Positions 1 through 12,392 of a stretch of DNA of 64,000 nt are shown here, piece after piece. The notes below the pieces were generated by a model that made no database searches, had not been told where the DNA came from, and worked only from the letters and a program-made list of their open reading frames with translations. Made by a program: the position numbers and the translations under genes. Origin of the DNA: Trichinella spiralis (Eukaryota > Nematoda > Enoplea > Trichinellida > Trichinellidae); NCBI GenBank assembly GCA_000181795.3, contig CM012955.1:9812634-9876633 (forward strand). The letters are read 5' to 3'. The first letter of the stretch is position 1, and each line of letters starts with the position of its first letter.

Positions 1-94
1 TCATGAAATTTTGCAATTTTCGATAAAAATTTTTTTCTCAAAAAATTAAAGCAATTGATTTATATAGGTATAAAATTATTCGCTAACTATTATA

Positions 95-430
95 GAAAAA
101 TCTGGACAGCTCCTGATTGCGTCATTTTTGAGATATGTCAAAAAAATGAAACTGAGATAAGATTTTAATGGTCTCGAAAGAAAAAGGAGTGAAATATGAA
201 AGTCAAATTAATGTACATATAGAATGATTGCATTCATTTTTCAAACAAGAATATCAATGTTTTTCCCAAAAAAAAGAAAATTATTTTAATAAGAATTGTT
301 CCTGATTTTCATTTAAACAACAGTATCTTTCAAAATTAAAAATCTCTGTTCACTAAATTTTTTGATTAATTGCAATTCAGAGATAAGAATTGTCGAAAAG
401 TATCATATTGGAATGCTATTTTCATTCAAT
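95..430 (+). repeat. diverged repeat, copy 1
   Basis: This segment aligns by eye with 1860-2195 in the same orientation and order. Shared landmarks are the stretch around 110-175 (tgattgcgtcattttt, gagatat, gattttaatg), the 'aattgttcctgattttc' region near 293, the 'catctttcaaaattaaaa' region near 325, and 'tcagagataagaattgtcgaaaa' near 378. Identity is moderate with many small gaps, so this is an old duplication or two copies of a dispersed repeat. No coding capacity or terminal structure is evident. Confidence 0.5.
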
Positions 431-1859
431 ATTGTAGTCATTATATTTTATAATTTTCAAATGCTCAAACTGACAACTTTATCAAATTATTCAAAAAATC
501 ATCGATTACGGGTTAATGAAAATTTACATACCTTTAATTGGCACAGAGTTTCTTGTTTTAATCGTAAAATTATTTTACAAAACGCCGCAGTTTATGACAA
601 TCATGGAATACGTTCCTCTGTACGTACTGGGGCATACCACTAAAGATTCGTACAAATACCAATCATGAGCCCAGTAATTTGACATCAATTGTACATTTAT
701 TTAATTTCATAGCATTTGTAATAAAATTTCACCCTGGGCGCCTACATATTATCCTAATTATGCAAATCTCCATTGCATCGTTGTTACTTAGCAATAGGAA
801 ATTCAAGTATCTGCAGATGTGGTATCAATCAGGAACTTTATCCATGAAAAAGACGATAACAGGGACTGGATTCCATGAAATGTTTGCTTTTTAGCAAAGT
901 GGACACTTACATCGCTTATGTTTTATTCGCAGGAAATAATGTACATTTAACTGCAGTAATTTCAAAAATTCAATTGCATTGATCGTATGAAATGGTAATT
1001 TAGTAAACATAATGGGTTCGATGTCAAAATTGTTTCATGTACAGAAACTGGCTCTGTGCTTCCGTTGAAATTGAGATACTGATGTGCATCTTTACTATGT
1101 AGTGGGTTATGCGATACGCCAAGTTTGGTAGCCATTTATTGTACAACTTCAGCGCGGTTTGGGATGAAGCACTCTGAAACACTATCATTCATAGATTTGA
1201 AAACGCAGCAATCAAAAATTGTGCGAAGTTTGATGAAACACTTTTCGTCGATTTTCGCTTTATCAACCAAGTTTATAGCTGACGAAATTTCTCAGTTTTT
1301 GAGAAAATTGTTTTTCTTCAAAGTTAAAGCAATTGATTTTTTCGAACGCAAATTTATTTAAAGAAATCGTCAAATTATGAGCAAACGCCAAACTTGTTTA
1401 TTTAATAATACCTCATCAGTCAAAGTTGCGAAAGTGCAATAACACACACACTCCCCACGCCATTCACCATCAATAATTGCTACTAAAGAGATAAAAGCGA
1501 ACTCAAAAGAAGAAAATATAAATTTGCATGAAACTTCCCTCAAACTAGCATTAAGCCAGTGCTTAGGCTATTTATTAGATAAGATCTGTAATGTACCAAC
1601 TTTAGAGGCCGTTTATTCCCCCAACTGATAAACAGTTTCTGATAATAATCTGCATAACACTATATTATATCAATGCAAATACCTAGCAATAAAAAAAGCA
1701 GAATTTTCGAAAAAACCTTTCACTGATTTTGATAATATAGCAAAGTCTATAGCCAATGAAATTTCGAAATTTTCAGAAACACTTTTTTCTGAAAAGATTT
1801 CTCTTAAATTTGTTTTTCTAGAAATGACTTTATTTGACTTGAATCAATTAGGAACGACT

Positions 1860-2195
1860 AGAAAGTTACCAGAAACTTATCCGCACTCTTCCTAATTGCG
1901 CTTTTCTCGAGATATTGCGGTAAACCTGAAACTGAAAATTTGATTTTAATGTTGAATAAATAAAGAAACGAAGCATCGATGTTTAATAAATGTGCATACA
2001 AAATCATTTTATTCACTTTTACAAAGAAACGCGGAATGTTTTCAGCAAAAATGATACGTATTTAAATAACAATTGTTCCTACTTTTCTTTTATGCCTTAC
2101 AGCATCTTTAAAAATTAAAATCTTTTTTCACTAGTCTTTGATTGATTATGCTTCAGAGATTGGAATTATCCAAAATGATCACATTGGAACGCAAG
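1860..2195 (+). repeat. diverged repeat, copy 2
   Basis: This is the partner of the segment at 95-430. The matching landmarks are 'taattgcgcttttctcgagatatt' near 1893, 'gattttaatg' near 1940, 'aattgttcctacttttc' near 2071, 'catctttaaaaattaaaa' near 2103 and 'tcagagattggaattatccaaaa' near 2153. A further shorter related piece (pattern gaaatttctcagtttttgagaaaa followed by taaagcaattga) lies at about 1285-1340 and resembles bases 17-60, so a family of related fragments populates the left edge. Confidence 0.5.
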
Positions 2196-2341
2196 TTTTA
2201 CGCAATTTGACAATTTTCTGTTCTATAAATGTCAAATTCCTCTACTGATTTTATCCAGATTTTCAGAAGATATTTTCTTCTCTGAGAATGGCTTCAATTT
2301 GATTCGTCTTGATCAAAAACGCTTAGCAACTTATTGTAAAC

Positions 2342-2593
2342 TTATTTTTTCCCTTTATTGCATTGCCTAATTACCATTTTTTCCCAATTTATTAAGATTC
2401 TCACAATATCATCCATTAAATATTTTTGGAAAATTGTAAACCTTGATCTGGCACAGCATTGCTTGCATTTATCAATAAGTCGTGTGAAAATTTCATTACA
2501 CTTTTCTTGAGGAATGCCATTAGTTTCGTTGTACTTTTGTGTATCTGAAAAGATTTGTTTCGAAGTTATTTCAAAGCAATGAAAATGGTTCAA
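2342..2593 (-). CDS. weak candidate ORF, 83 aa, unknown
   Basis: This is an open frame of 83 codons on the minus strand. The predicted product is hydrophilic, has five cysteines including a CC pair, and ends in a lysine-rich tail. A possible splice acceptor (tatttcttag on the minus strand) sits about 40 bases upstream of the ATG, which would fit a trans-spliced or second exon. No domain is recognised and the flanks show no partner exon. It may be chance in AT-rich DNA. Confidence 0.2.
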   Translation of the reverse strand: MNHFHCFEITSKQIFSDTQKYNETNGIPQEKCNEIFTRLIDKCKQCCARSRFTIFQKYLMDDIVRILINWEKMVIRQCNKGKK

Positions 2594-3170
2594 AAATGAA
2601 GAGAAAATGGATTGCCTAATCCTAAGAAATATTGCACAATGTTACGAATTTTGAATGAATCCTTTATTAAAATTATAAAAATGTAGGGACTGTCTACCAT
2701 ATCTATATTTATATGAGTCCGATGTTTTACTACATATATAAGCGAATTCGTTTAAAAAGTCGATTGACTGCTATGCAAAGAACTGATGCGCATTAAATAA
2801 TAGAAGTTGCTAACACATTTCTGCAAACTGTATGAAAAGTTACTGCCAATTCAAAAAATTAAATTATTTAACAAAAGAAACAACACTGTCCATTAAATGC
2901 TTAAATAACCTGTTACACTTTGTAAGAATATTTCTAACGCACTTTTCTTTCAAACGAATTTTTGCATTCATAACAATCTATCGTTTTATAATAAGTAATT
3001 TAAACAAAACTCTATTCAGCATTTATTCCGCGTTCTAGAAGTAGTGAATCATTGGCAGAACGATATAAGCTTTACTTAGACGTATGCTTCTTTTTGTCGA
3101 GTTGTGTCTAAATATATATTATAAGAATCATACACAATATACATGCGTACATTATATATATTTTATTTAT

Positions 3171-4823
3171 TTATTTATTTATCAAAAAAGTAAATAATAC
3201 CAAATATAATGCATCGTAGTAGCCAGCCAAGTACCGCGATATTAACATTGCGTTCAAATTTGGATCAGCCCCATGAAAATCAGTTAAAATTGGTGGTGGA
3301 ATTCTCGGCAACTAATAATCGTTGAGGTTAGTGATGATAATATGACCAGTTAACTTACCAAGAAATCAAAATTTATATTCCCTTTGTCAAGTACTGGTTT
3401 ACGCGTAGTCTAAAAATAAATTCATTAAACAAACGATTTCAATAAACTTATACTTGAAATTTTTCTAAGATTTCATGCATAACTTATAAAATTTGAATAT
3501 TACCAATTTAAGTACTGTAAAAGAACATAAGCGGCTGCTGTAATAAAAAAGAAAAATAGTACATAATAAATCCACTACAGTTATCTTTAAAATCTTAATT
3601 ATGAAGACGCAAGAATGTTTATAACTGGCATCTCATAATAAAAAACATTTAAAATCAAGCAGTAAAAGTCATCGATTAAATAATTTCGTCAACTACGAAT
3701 ACCTTCGAAGGCTTTTCTTCGTTTCGGATATCTGCATCCGCCATCACTTCGTTTCGTGACTCACCAATTTCGCTCTCCACTACTTTCGAGGAAGAAATGT
3801 GGACCGTTTCATCAATTTCTCTGCAAATGCCACATTGAGTTCATTCACTCAAACATCATATTAAAAAAACATTAATCCTTCCTTTCAATTTGCTTTAAAA
3901 ATCTTAGCTACAGCTGGAATTTCAGAATCATTATGCATCATAACATATAACACGTTATATATATATAATGTACAAATATATTCGTGAGTGCAAAAACAGG
4001 AAAATATACATAAAAAGCGTACTGTAAATTATGAAGGTGAACAAATTCAACATTGCCATATTCTTCATACATAACCTGACAAGACTTTTTCTCCGGACAC
4101 AATTTAAGAATTTCCGCCAGATAAAATGCACCATCTTCACTGTACTTTGCCAAGCACCGATCGCCGACTTTCCACTTAAAAAAAATTAAATTCATTTTTG
4201 TGCTTCACATGAAAATAAAAGCAATACATGAGCATTAAGGCAATAGAGTAACGATACTGCGGTACATGATAAGCTCATAACGATACCCTGACAAGAGAAT
4301 AAGAAAATTGCATACATAAATTTTATGAAATAGTAGTGCTGCTTTTAAAACTCAAAAAATAAATAGAAAACGCTATTTTAACAATTAATAAATTTTTCTT
4401 TACTTTACTTTTATTACTCCGCTTAAATTACTTTTAATTTAAATATTTCACTTTTAAAATGTCATCTTACTTCCTTTGGTTTCGTATCACTTTCCACCTC
4501 AAGTTTCGACGATGCATGTTTGCTCTTTCTTTTCTCTTTCTGCTGCTTACCATCTGTTTTGTTTGATAACTGCAACTAAAAAATAAGACGAGCTTGAATA
4601 CAAATATCAGGAAAATCTATAAATAAAAACGTACTTCTACCAAACTCAAGGATTCTTCATACATTTTAATCAATTCTTTATCGTCCCAACATTCTGCTAT
4701 CTCATCATCATCCTAAAATCATAAAAATAATAAAGACGAGCTTAAGAAAAGGCTTTCTACCATATTTCTCTGGAAAATTACAGTTCCGGGAGAAAGATCA
4801 TTTTCGGGGATTTTGTCAGACAT
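3171..4823 (-). CDS. SMN: survival motor neuron protein (SMN), 6 exons
   Basis: SMN nucleates assembly of Sm rings on snRNAs with the Gemins in the cytoplasm and Cajal bodies. Minus-strand exons are 4761-4823, 4635-4712, 4471-4575, 4023-4174, 3703-3820 and 3171-3311, giving 218 aa with phases that close. Three family landmarks are visible in order. An acidic N-terminal segment with 'ECWDDKELIKMYEESL' matches the Gemin2-binding helix. A Tudor domain in exon 4 runs from 'WKVGDRCLAKYSEDG' to 'VHLHNLQ'. The last exon has a short 'IPPPIL' proline run and the YG box 'MLISRYLAGYYDALYL', which mediates oligomerisation. A lysine-rich linker (exon 3) lies between them. A T-rich acceptor ending in TAG 15 bases before the ATG suggests trans-splicing. 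It is shorter than human SMN (294 aa), mainly in the proline-rich region. Confidence 0.9.
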
Positions 4824-6092
4824 TATTAACACAAATATCTACAAACAAAAGAATAAGTAATAAAGCGTGATACTAAAGAAATGTCATTGTTAACCTTAAT
4901 AGTTAAGCAAGTTATATGCAGAACGCTAAACACTTAACTACTGAAAAAATTCCACGAATGTATATTTTAGAAAAACAAACCTAACAGGGCTACAATAAGG
5001 TAAACAGTATTAGCACTCCAATACTACTACAGTATGATATAAGTGATCATAAAGTATTATACACATTATCTGAAGCATGCTTGATTATTAAATGAATAAA
5101 AATAAATAAAACTATTTATGAATAAACATGCAGTAATTTTTAATCAAAAATAGCAATTGTAAAGAATAATAAGCCAAACGCAGATTTTGTGTCACATGCT
5201 TCATATTTTTCTTGTTTGGCAAAATTTTATCAATTGAAAATATTTATTTATATTTGAATCGGTAAGAAATCATCCCATATAGAGATCTAGTAAATTAAAA
5301 TACCTGAAAAAAGTTTATAAATAAAGTCAGGTTCCAACTACAAATGTGAGAAATTTTAACAAAAATATATGGTGAAATATGCAAAGTAAATTTAATTAAC
5401 ATAAATTTTCATTTATTTTATCATTTTATTATTCGTATTATTAATTCCAAAGTTTACAAAAAAGATCAAGTTGTTTGCTTGCTGAATATTCAATAGTGGA
5501 TTTACATTTTGAATTCTTTCAAATATTTTTGTAGTGTTTTAAGTTATAATAATTTTTTAGGATTGATTGCTTTTGTTCAAATGACTTTATATTAAAAAAA
5601 TTTAAAGGTTTAAATTAATTTTACACGCGTATATTTGTAAATTTCAATGTGCTATTATTTTCAACAAGAGTATAGCTGTTTCTAATGCAACTAATGTTAT
5701 TGATTAAATTTACACTGGCTGTTGCTTGTTTTCATGTCTGTAAAATAGCTAATCTCAATAAATAACGCTTTTATTTAACTTTCAGTAAATGTTCTATTCT
5801 ACGTTCATTATACTTTATAATGTTGAAATATTTTCATTTACGAATTATATTTTAAAATGTTTAATTAAATATTATAAAAAAATACTTTAAATTTATTTCT
5901 TCAAACCGCCGTCATTTCATAGTTATACTTTGGTATTTCAAACCTGAAGCGTTTATTAAAAATTCACTGAACATTTTTTTCACTTTGCACAGTAAATATA
6001 TAGAGTCCACTATCAGTGGATAAGTTGAACTGCAAAGTAACACAGAAATTTTATTCAAATGAAAAAACTAGGAACAGTCATCGGATTTCCAA
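4824..6092. other. intergenic, nothing recognised
   Basis: AT-rich DNA lies upstream of SMN and downstream of the small signal-peptide gene. No protein-like open frame, RNA gene or repeat is recognised. It probably contains the SMN promoter and the 3' end of the neighbouring minus-strand gene. Confidence 0.5.
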
Positions 6093-6696
6093 TTAGAAAA
6101 CATTGAGAGATAGCTTTGCCAGAAGCTCAGAAATTGAGAAAAAAATTTCTGAGCTGATAATACGATTTTCAATTTCAATCATCCCTTGATCTTCGTCGAT
6201 TTTGTCTTCGGTTAATTCTATTTTGCCTTTTCTGCGGTCTGGTTCTTCTTCCACCCTTTCCTCTAGCTTTACCCCTTGATTCTTTAATACGTTCTCGTCG
6301 TTCTCTGTTGATGTGTCTTCTAGTTGCTCTAGACAGTCTAAATATTCAATAAATACAACACACTATAAATAATATGATATGATATGATATGATATAATAC
6401 AGCCTGATAGAATATAGAAGAGTTTTGCTACCTCACATGTGGCACTTCTTCTAAAACTGCTGATGAAGAGTCCACAACATCAGTTTCTGATGTAAGATCA
6501 GCTTTAACCGTCTGAAACATGTTAGAAAATAATGGAAACACTTGAAAAATCCAGCGTGTAAAAATGAACAAAATTTATTAATAAATTGAAGAGAAATATT
6601 TGAAAAAGAATAAAAATTATAAGAAAATTAGCATACTTCAAAAAGAATAATGGCGCAAACGGAAAACAACCCCAGCCATAACATTCGACGATCCAT
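6093..6696 (-). CDS. small secreted acidic protein, 3 exons, unknown
   Basis: The minus-strand model has exons 6637-6696, 6437-6511 and 6093-6326, giving 122 aa. Exon 1 encodes a hydrophobic start ('MLWLGLFSVCAIILF') typical of a signal peptide, with possible cleavage after 'TVKA' in exon 2. The mature part is small, Ser/Glu/Asp rich and strongly acidic, ending in a more hydrophobic tail. I do not recognise a family. The last exon is also open in a second frame that would give an arginine-rich tail if a donor 5 bases further downstream in exon 2 (ending at 6432) and an acceptor 11 bases upstream (exon starting at 6337) were used. Which frame is translated cannot be decided here. The signal-peptide call is firmer than the exact splice choice. 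Confidence 0.5.
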
Positions 6697-7059
6697 ATTT
6701 TTGGCAGTAATGATATCGTGCGTGCTGTTTGATTTATATAGCTCAACAGTGACCTGATTGGACTACAGGGCGTAGGCAATTTGCATTGCACACTTCAGTT
6801 TCCTAAATTTCATCCGGCTGTCAATTCTGTTTCAATCGAGTGGGTGTAGAAGTGCCAGAAATGTCAAAATGGAAATTCTTTTATCGCTACCAAATCAATC
6901 ACACGCTTTCATTTTGGCAAAAAGTTCAATTGAACACTTGTACGGCGATGTGTAGAAGTTGTTGAAATGGTTTTTGGAAGCGATGCAATTTGCAAAACTG
7001 GACAACAACTGCTTCAACAGAAAACAGGATAATTCCACGCCCGAAGCTGTACATTTATT

Positions 7060-8035
7060 TCAAGCATAATCGAGCAGAGGTGAGCATTTCTTCTTTACAA
7101 CAAATGAGGTCTTATGACGACCATTTTGCTCATCAACATTCTCGTCTACATCACATCTCTTTTTCATAAAAGGAAGTATGTCAAAAATAAAATGTGACGT
7201 GATTCTTTTTTTCATTTCATAAAAATAAGCCAACCATGTCTTTCTTCGCTTATGCATTTATGTATTCATTTTTCCGGGACGGCAATTTTGTCGTATATCA
7301 TCATATACATGCAAAAAAAGTGCTTATTTTAAAAAACGATAACAATTTATCTTCGTCCCTTGGAAATGATCAATTATTGATAATTGCTTGACTTATTTCA
7401 ATTATTATTATTATTATTATTATTAGTGGTATTATGAATGTCACATATTTTCAAAGTATATAGTATAATTTTTTTTTACGCTTTTGACATATTAGCTAGA
7501 ACAGTCTGCACTGTTTACACCGATGAAATGTGGAATAGTTTTATGTAATTTTATGATTTCACAAAACGAAAGTTTTTTATTTAAATAAATTCAATAAAAA
7601 TGTCATTTCAACTAGTCTTGCGTAAAATTCGTTTTTATTTATTCCTGACAATGGAAACTAGGCACCGGTGTGATGTGGCAATTCTATTAGTCAGCTATTA
7701 CTTAAAATTGCATGATTCTCATGATGCATAATGAAAGCACATAAATAATAATATATTATGAATAGATGTTAAAGTGAAAGTGCATGATGTTTATCGAATT
7801 TAAATGTTTTGATAAAGTTGTTTCAAAATGGTACACAATGATCATACTTTATTTGCTGGCGATCAAATTAGCTTTCAAATATTCTCAACAGCTTATAATT
7901 TATACTCGAAAAATTGAAAATTAAGAAAAAAATATTACCATACCTAATAAATTGCTGCACTGCAGAATTTTGGAGAACATCTCCGTCTTTGGCAGTTGCA
8001 AGAAATGGACAATTTTGAGCTAGTGGATTTCGCAT
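7060..8035 (-). CDS. doubtful two-exon gene, about 91 aa
   Basis: Exon 1 (7944-8035) starts with ATG and reads 'MRNPLAQNCPFLATAKDG' before a GTATGG donor. A downstream open frame at 7060-7243 reads in phase after a weak acceptor (cgaag) and ends at a TGA followed closely by aataaa. The exon lengths close in frame, but the 700-base intron lacks a good polypyrimidine tract at its end and the product has no recognised domain. Treat this as a hypothesis only. Confidence 0.25.
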
Positions 8036-9348
8036 CCTATTCACGCTTCTGCTGCTGATGTTTCACTTAATATAGTTTCAGTTTGCATTCTGCCTTTACG
8101 TCAGTGAATTGCAAATAGCTATTTATATTTTTGCATATTCTCTTTGATAATTATGCTAATTATATTTGTACTACAATCTATTTGTCAAAATTATTTTCAT
8201 TTATTGATTATGTGTGCCTTAAGCGTTTACTGATTATATTATTCTTTTTTCTATCGCAAACACGGCTTGGTGTATTTCTATTCCTGAAAATTTTATTTAC
8301 GTCTACTGGATAATAATGAAAGTTGATCAATATAAAGCAATTCAGTTTCAGATACGGAACAAATTGAAGAAATGCTGAAAATTTTTCTTTGGAAAAATAT
8401 TGGAAGATGCCTGCCTGTTGAAGATGAAAACCTTATACATGTAAATTTTAATTTTACGTAAACCACACAAGTATTAATAGAATAACATAAGCTGACGCAA
8501 ATGTGACATTTTTCCATAAAGCAATTAGTGAATTTATTGATAACTAACAACAACTCGTATCTTTGTATTGTATCTTTGCCCATCATATGATAGGTGCTGA
8601 CGTAAGTATCATTAATAGATCTATAAATAGTTGTAAAATTACTAGGAATTTTAAATTATGAAAGCTTGAAACATTCTAATCAGAGAATATGAAAGAGTAA
8701 CATATTTCACTGGTTCATTTTAACTGACATGTTGATTTGTCGAATTTTTTCTTTGCCATTCGTTTCACGAATTTTATGTTACTAATATTTATTTTATTTG
8801 CTTTTTCTAAAATTTTTTCTGAAATAAATAAGCAAAACTGAGAGTAATTACTTCAAAGAATTTTTTTATAAAAAATGTAATTGAAAAGCATAAAATTGTA
8901 CTTAATTTTCACTATTGCGAAAGCAAAACTGCCGAACGTCATTTTAAAACAGTAACATTTTGTTGAATGATGTTTTGCCAACTTTTTCATATTATTTTAT
9001 CAAAGTAATGTCTTGATATGTGAAAATTTTCATAAATAAACTGCATAAACTAACAACGCCTGAAGAGCTATGTATAAAGTTACTTTCTCACATTGATGCA
9101 AATTTTGTTTCAATTAATTTATACAAATATAAATAATGTGAACGAATTTATCCCATAATGACAACAATGCTACACTTCCAAGTTTTCTTTATTTTCATTA
9201 ATTAATAAATTAACTGATACGCTTACACACAGAAAGGCATATAAGCGTATGTACGAAGAAAAAAAAAGTAAAGGAGCAAACGAAAACAGCGAATCTGCAC
9301 TAGACTGCAGTAAAAGAGGAAAAAGGATACTGCAGACAGGAAAAAATA
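8036..9348. other. intergenic, nothing recognised
   Basis: AT-rich sequence lies between the doubtful gene and the 3' end of the RNF11-like gene. Open frames on both strands here are short and of low complexity. A minus-strand aataaag just left of 9200 could be the polyadenylation signal of the RNF11-like gene. Confidence 0.5.
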
Positions 9349-11440
9349 TCAATCGTAGGAAACAGTCTGACTAAACGAAGTGAGAAGCGCACTATCCACA
9401 GGCTCTAAACATGATGGGCAAATGAATGATCTCATGAGCCAGTCGTCTATGCAATGCTTGTGGTAGGCATGCAAACAAGGCAGGAACCGGATTTTGTCAC
9501 CTTCGCAAAACTCCACCATGCAGATGATGCACCTGAAAATAAATAAATTGAATAGCGAACGTCAAAAATCATTTATTGTATAAATTTTAATGAAAAATAT
9601 ACTCCGTTTCGCAACCCATTTCTTTGACATAATTTTCCACAGGTAAATGCTGCAAAATGCCAACACACTTGGCATGCTTGATTTCGTCGTCTTTAGAAGG
9701 CTTGGAGGTGCTGTGGCTTGGCATAACTTCAATGTATGGGCAGTGGGTGACAAAGGAATTTCGATTTTCCCGTCTTTCCTGAAAGTAAAATTTATTACTC
9801 AACATGCACTTCCTGAAAAAAATACATTAAGATGAAATAGTGCACTCTATCTGAATAATACAATTATATAATGCAAACTTCATTAAAGCATAACTGCAAA
9901 TTCTTCTATAATGCTGTAATCAAAATTTTCACCTTACGATCAGATTATTCTTAATTATAAAATTATGACCACTGATTAAAAGGAAAATCTTTACCAATTA
10001 CAACAAAACTAACTATGCAACCTGTGAAAAGATATAACATTGTAGAAATATTTAAATTATAAAGATGGGTATTAAATATAAACAATAGCTTATAAATATA
10101 TTTTTCAAAATTGTAGAATAAGTAGTAACAGTAAGAGATAAAGGTAATAAATTATAAAATTTAAAAAGTAGGAACAAAATCAACAGCACTGCCTGCTATG
10201 TATTTTCCGGCGTACAGTTTCCTCGCTTGAATAAAGCAACAGCAACAGTAAAAATGCTATAACAGTGCCATATGTATAGAAATATCAAAAAATCTAATTT
10301 ATAATACAACTGAACACAAGAAAACATCTACTTGAGTATGCTTAGGTAATGTTTCAATCAAATAACGTTACGTGTTAGCATTTCGAAGAGAAATTTTTCC
10401 CTAATTCTAAAACCAAAAACAAGATGTGACAATAATTCAGTTATTATCAGATGACATTAATTAAATTACACGAATCTAAACAGAAACATACAAATCTGTT
10501 AGATTCGATTCATTATGGAAAACGAGTAAATGAAAAACATAAAAATGATAAAAATTCTTAATTTTCAAAAGGTTGCAAAGTGCATATTGAGTATAATATA
10601 GCTGTGCGCAATTTCAAAAAATGTTTCTATACGGAAACAAATTTTTTTCACACAGATAACGCGGCACAATAAAACAACCTCAATTACTTTTAAATAACTA
10701 ATTTTCGATTTTCAAAAAAGCAATCAGCTATGCACTCAACCTCTTCTCACAATAGGTGTAACGAAAAATAGAACAAAAATAATAGGCAAACTACAACTTT
10801 TCTGTATAGTTAATCCTATCCAATTCACAAATTTCGAATTTTTGTACAGTGACTGCATGTTAAATAAAGACCAGTAATTAAACAGTTCAGCTTTTAAGCT
10901 AAATAAATATTAGACACGCAAGCAGTTTCGTATGAAAATTTATAACTTTACCAAGCGTCAAACTGACATCATATTTATCAATTCATTTATAAAAAATACG
11001 TTTGCATCAATTTCTCGGAAACCATAAATTAAATAAATTTAAAAAATATAAACATTCACTGATAAAACGTTGGAAACACTTAAACATGCACCCGAAACAT
11101 GATAGCCAAAGATTTTGAATTAATTTCTAAACAACTGAAATATAATTGCTTCTTTAACTTGTTCAGTAAAAACTTTCCAAAATAAAAACAGCTTTAAAAA
11201 ATATTGCATAAAACAACAAATAAATTTCAATAATACCTTGCATTAATAAAACAACGTGCTAACACACCCAACTACAGACAATGTTGAAGTGTTTTTCCCA
11301 TAAAAGACAAAAAAGAATAAAAATACCTCAAATGTAACGTCGCTGGTAGTGCTGGAACGTCGGCCGGAATCATTAAAAGATGCATCATCGTGAATCAAAC
11401 TTGACTCGTCGTTTTCAAAAGACTGCAGACAATTTCCCAT
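9349..11440 (-). CDS. RNF11: RING finger protein 11-like, 3 exons
   Basis: This is a RING-H2 E3 ligase family member that acts on endosomal and membrane signalling complexes. Minus-strand exons are 11327-11440, 9603-9778 and 9349-9532, giving 157 aa against 154 in human. It begins 'MGNCLQS', a myristoylation/palmitoylation start as in RNF11. The middle exon keeps the 'GILQHLP' segment before the RING. The last exon holds the RING-H2: 'CIICMVEF', then 'FLPCLHAYHKHC', then 'DDWLMRSFICPSC', followed by a 'LEPVDSALL' tail nearly identical to that of RNF11. The PPPY motif used by human RNF11 to bind NEDD4-type ligases is not visible in exon 1 or 2. Intron 1 is 1.55 kb and intron 2 is 70 bases. Confidence 0.9.
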
Positions 11441-12392
11441 GTTATAAAAATTTCTTATCCGTAATAAAGATACAACTTAGAAGAAAAAAAGAAACACCGC
11501 ACACAAGAGCACGCAACGAACCAGCCGCCAGTGCTAAGCAGATGCCTATAAAAAGTAATTATAAATGTAAGCAAAAGATTCAAAAGACAAACCAAAAAAA
11601 TTATAACATATTCTACTTTTCCAGTCAATCAACAATTTACACAATATGACTACAGTAGCCCATGTGAAAAATAGGATTTTGTGCACTAACAGTGTTTGAC
11701 GATAGCTGCTACTCACCATCTAAAGCAGCATAACTAAAGTTTTATAAAAGTAAATTCACTTGGTATAATTCTTAAAAGATTAATTGGCATAAAAAATCTA
11801 AATTATATTTCAAGTTTTTTGTTTATAATGCATGATTTAACTAAAGTTATTAACATGAAAACATTGTTTTAGCATTAAAAATGATGCGGAACATTAAATT
11901 TAAATGTTAATATTGATATTCTAAAAATATTTAGAAAAACTTTCTTATTAACAACTTTCATTAGATTTTCTCATAATATTTTTCGCATTAACTTCTTTTT
12001 TTTCAGAACGTCGTAAATATTTTACTATTAAAATATTGTGTAAAAAGAATTAAATTTTGTAATAGGCTATAAAAATGGCATTTAGATGTTGAAATTATGT
12101 TTTTGCTTTTATTTGTACATGAATACATTTTTCTACTGTAATTCTTGTTTATTGTCTTTATTAAGCATTTTGGAACCGATTTTTTTCTTCCACGTTTCAA
12201 CATTCTTCAAGTTTTGCTAGATATTCTATATTAATGTCTATTAACGTTAATTGACAATGTTTACTTACGGTTTTAATATAATTTTAATTGTTATTATAAA
12301 ATTGGTTTTATTTTGCCAATACTTAGTTTTAGGTAGACATTATTTTCTATGTATCAGATTTTAAATGAAATGTATTTCAGTGAAGTATTTTC
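11441..12392. promoter_or_regulatory. divergent intergenic region RNF11-like/TAF12
   Basis: About 0.95 kb separates two divergently transcribed genes and must contain both promoters. The sequence is AT-rich with no obvious TATA box at a defined distance. A T-rich acceptor (tgtatttcag, ending at 12380) lies 12 bases before the TAF12 ATG and suggests spliced-leader addition. Nothing else is recognised. Confidence 0.5.

Larger units (their letters stand above)
1..3170. other. gene-poor AT-rich DNA at left edge
   Basis: No gene is recognised here. The stretch holds AT-rich low-complexity DNA, a diverged duplicated segment described separately, and short open frames without recognisable domains. 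One minus-strand frame at 2342-2593 is listed separately as a weak candidate. The right end (about 3105-3180) is AT-rich with a run of the unit ttta that abuts the SMN stop codon and would form its 3' untranslated region. Confidence 0.6.

Noticed and set aside
8293-8586. 97-codon minus-strand frame
   Set aside because: Low complexity with no splice-consistent neighbours or recognisable domain.
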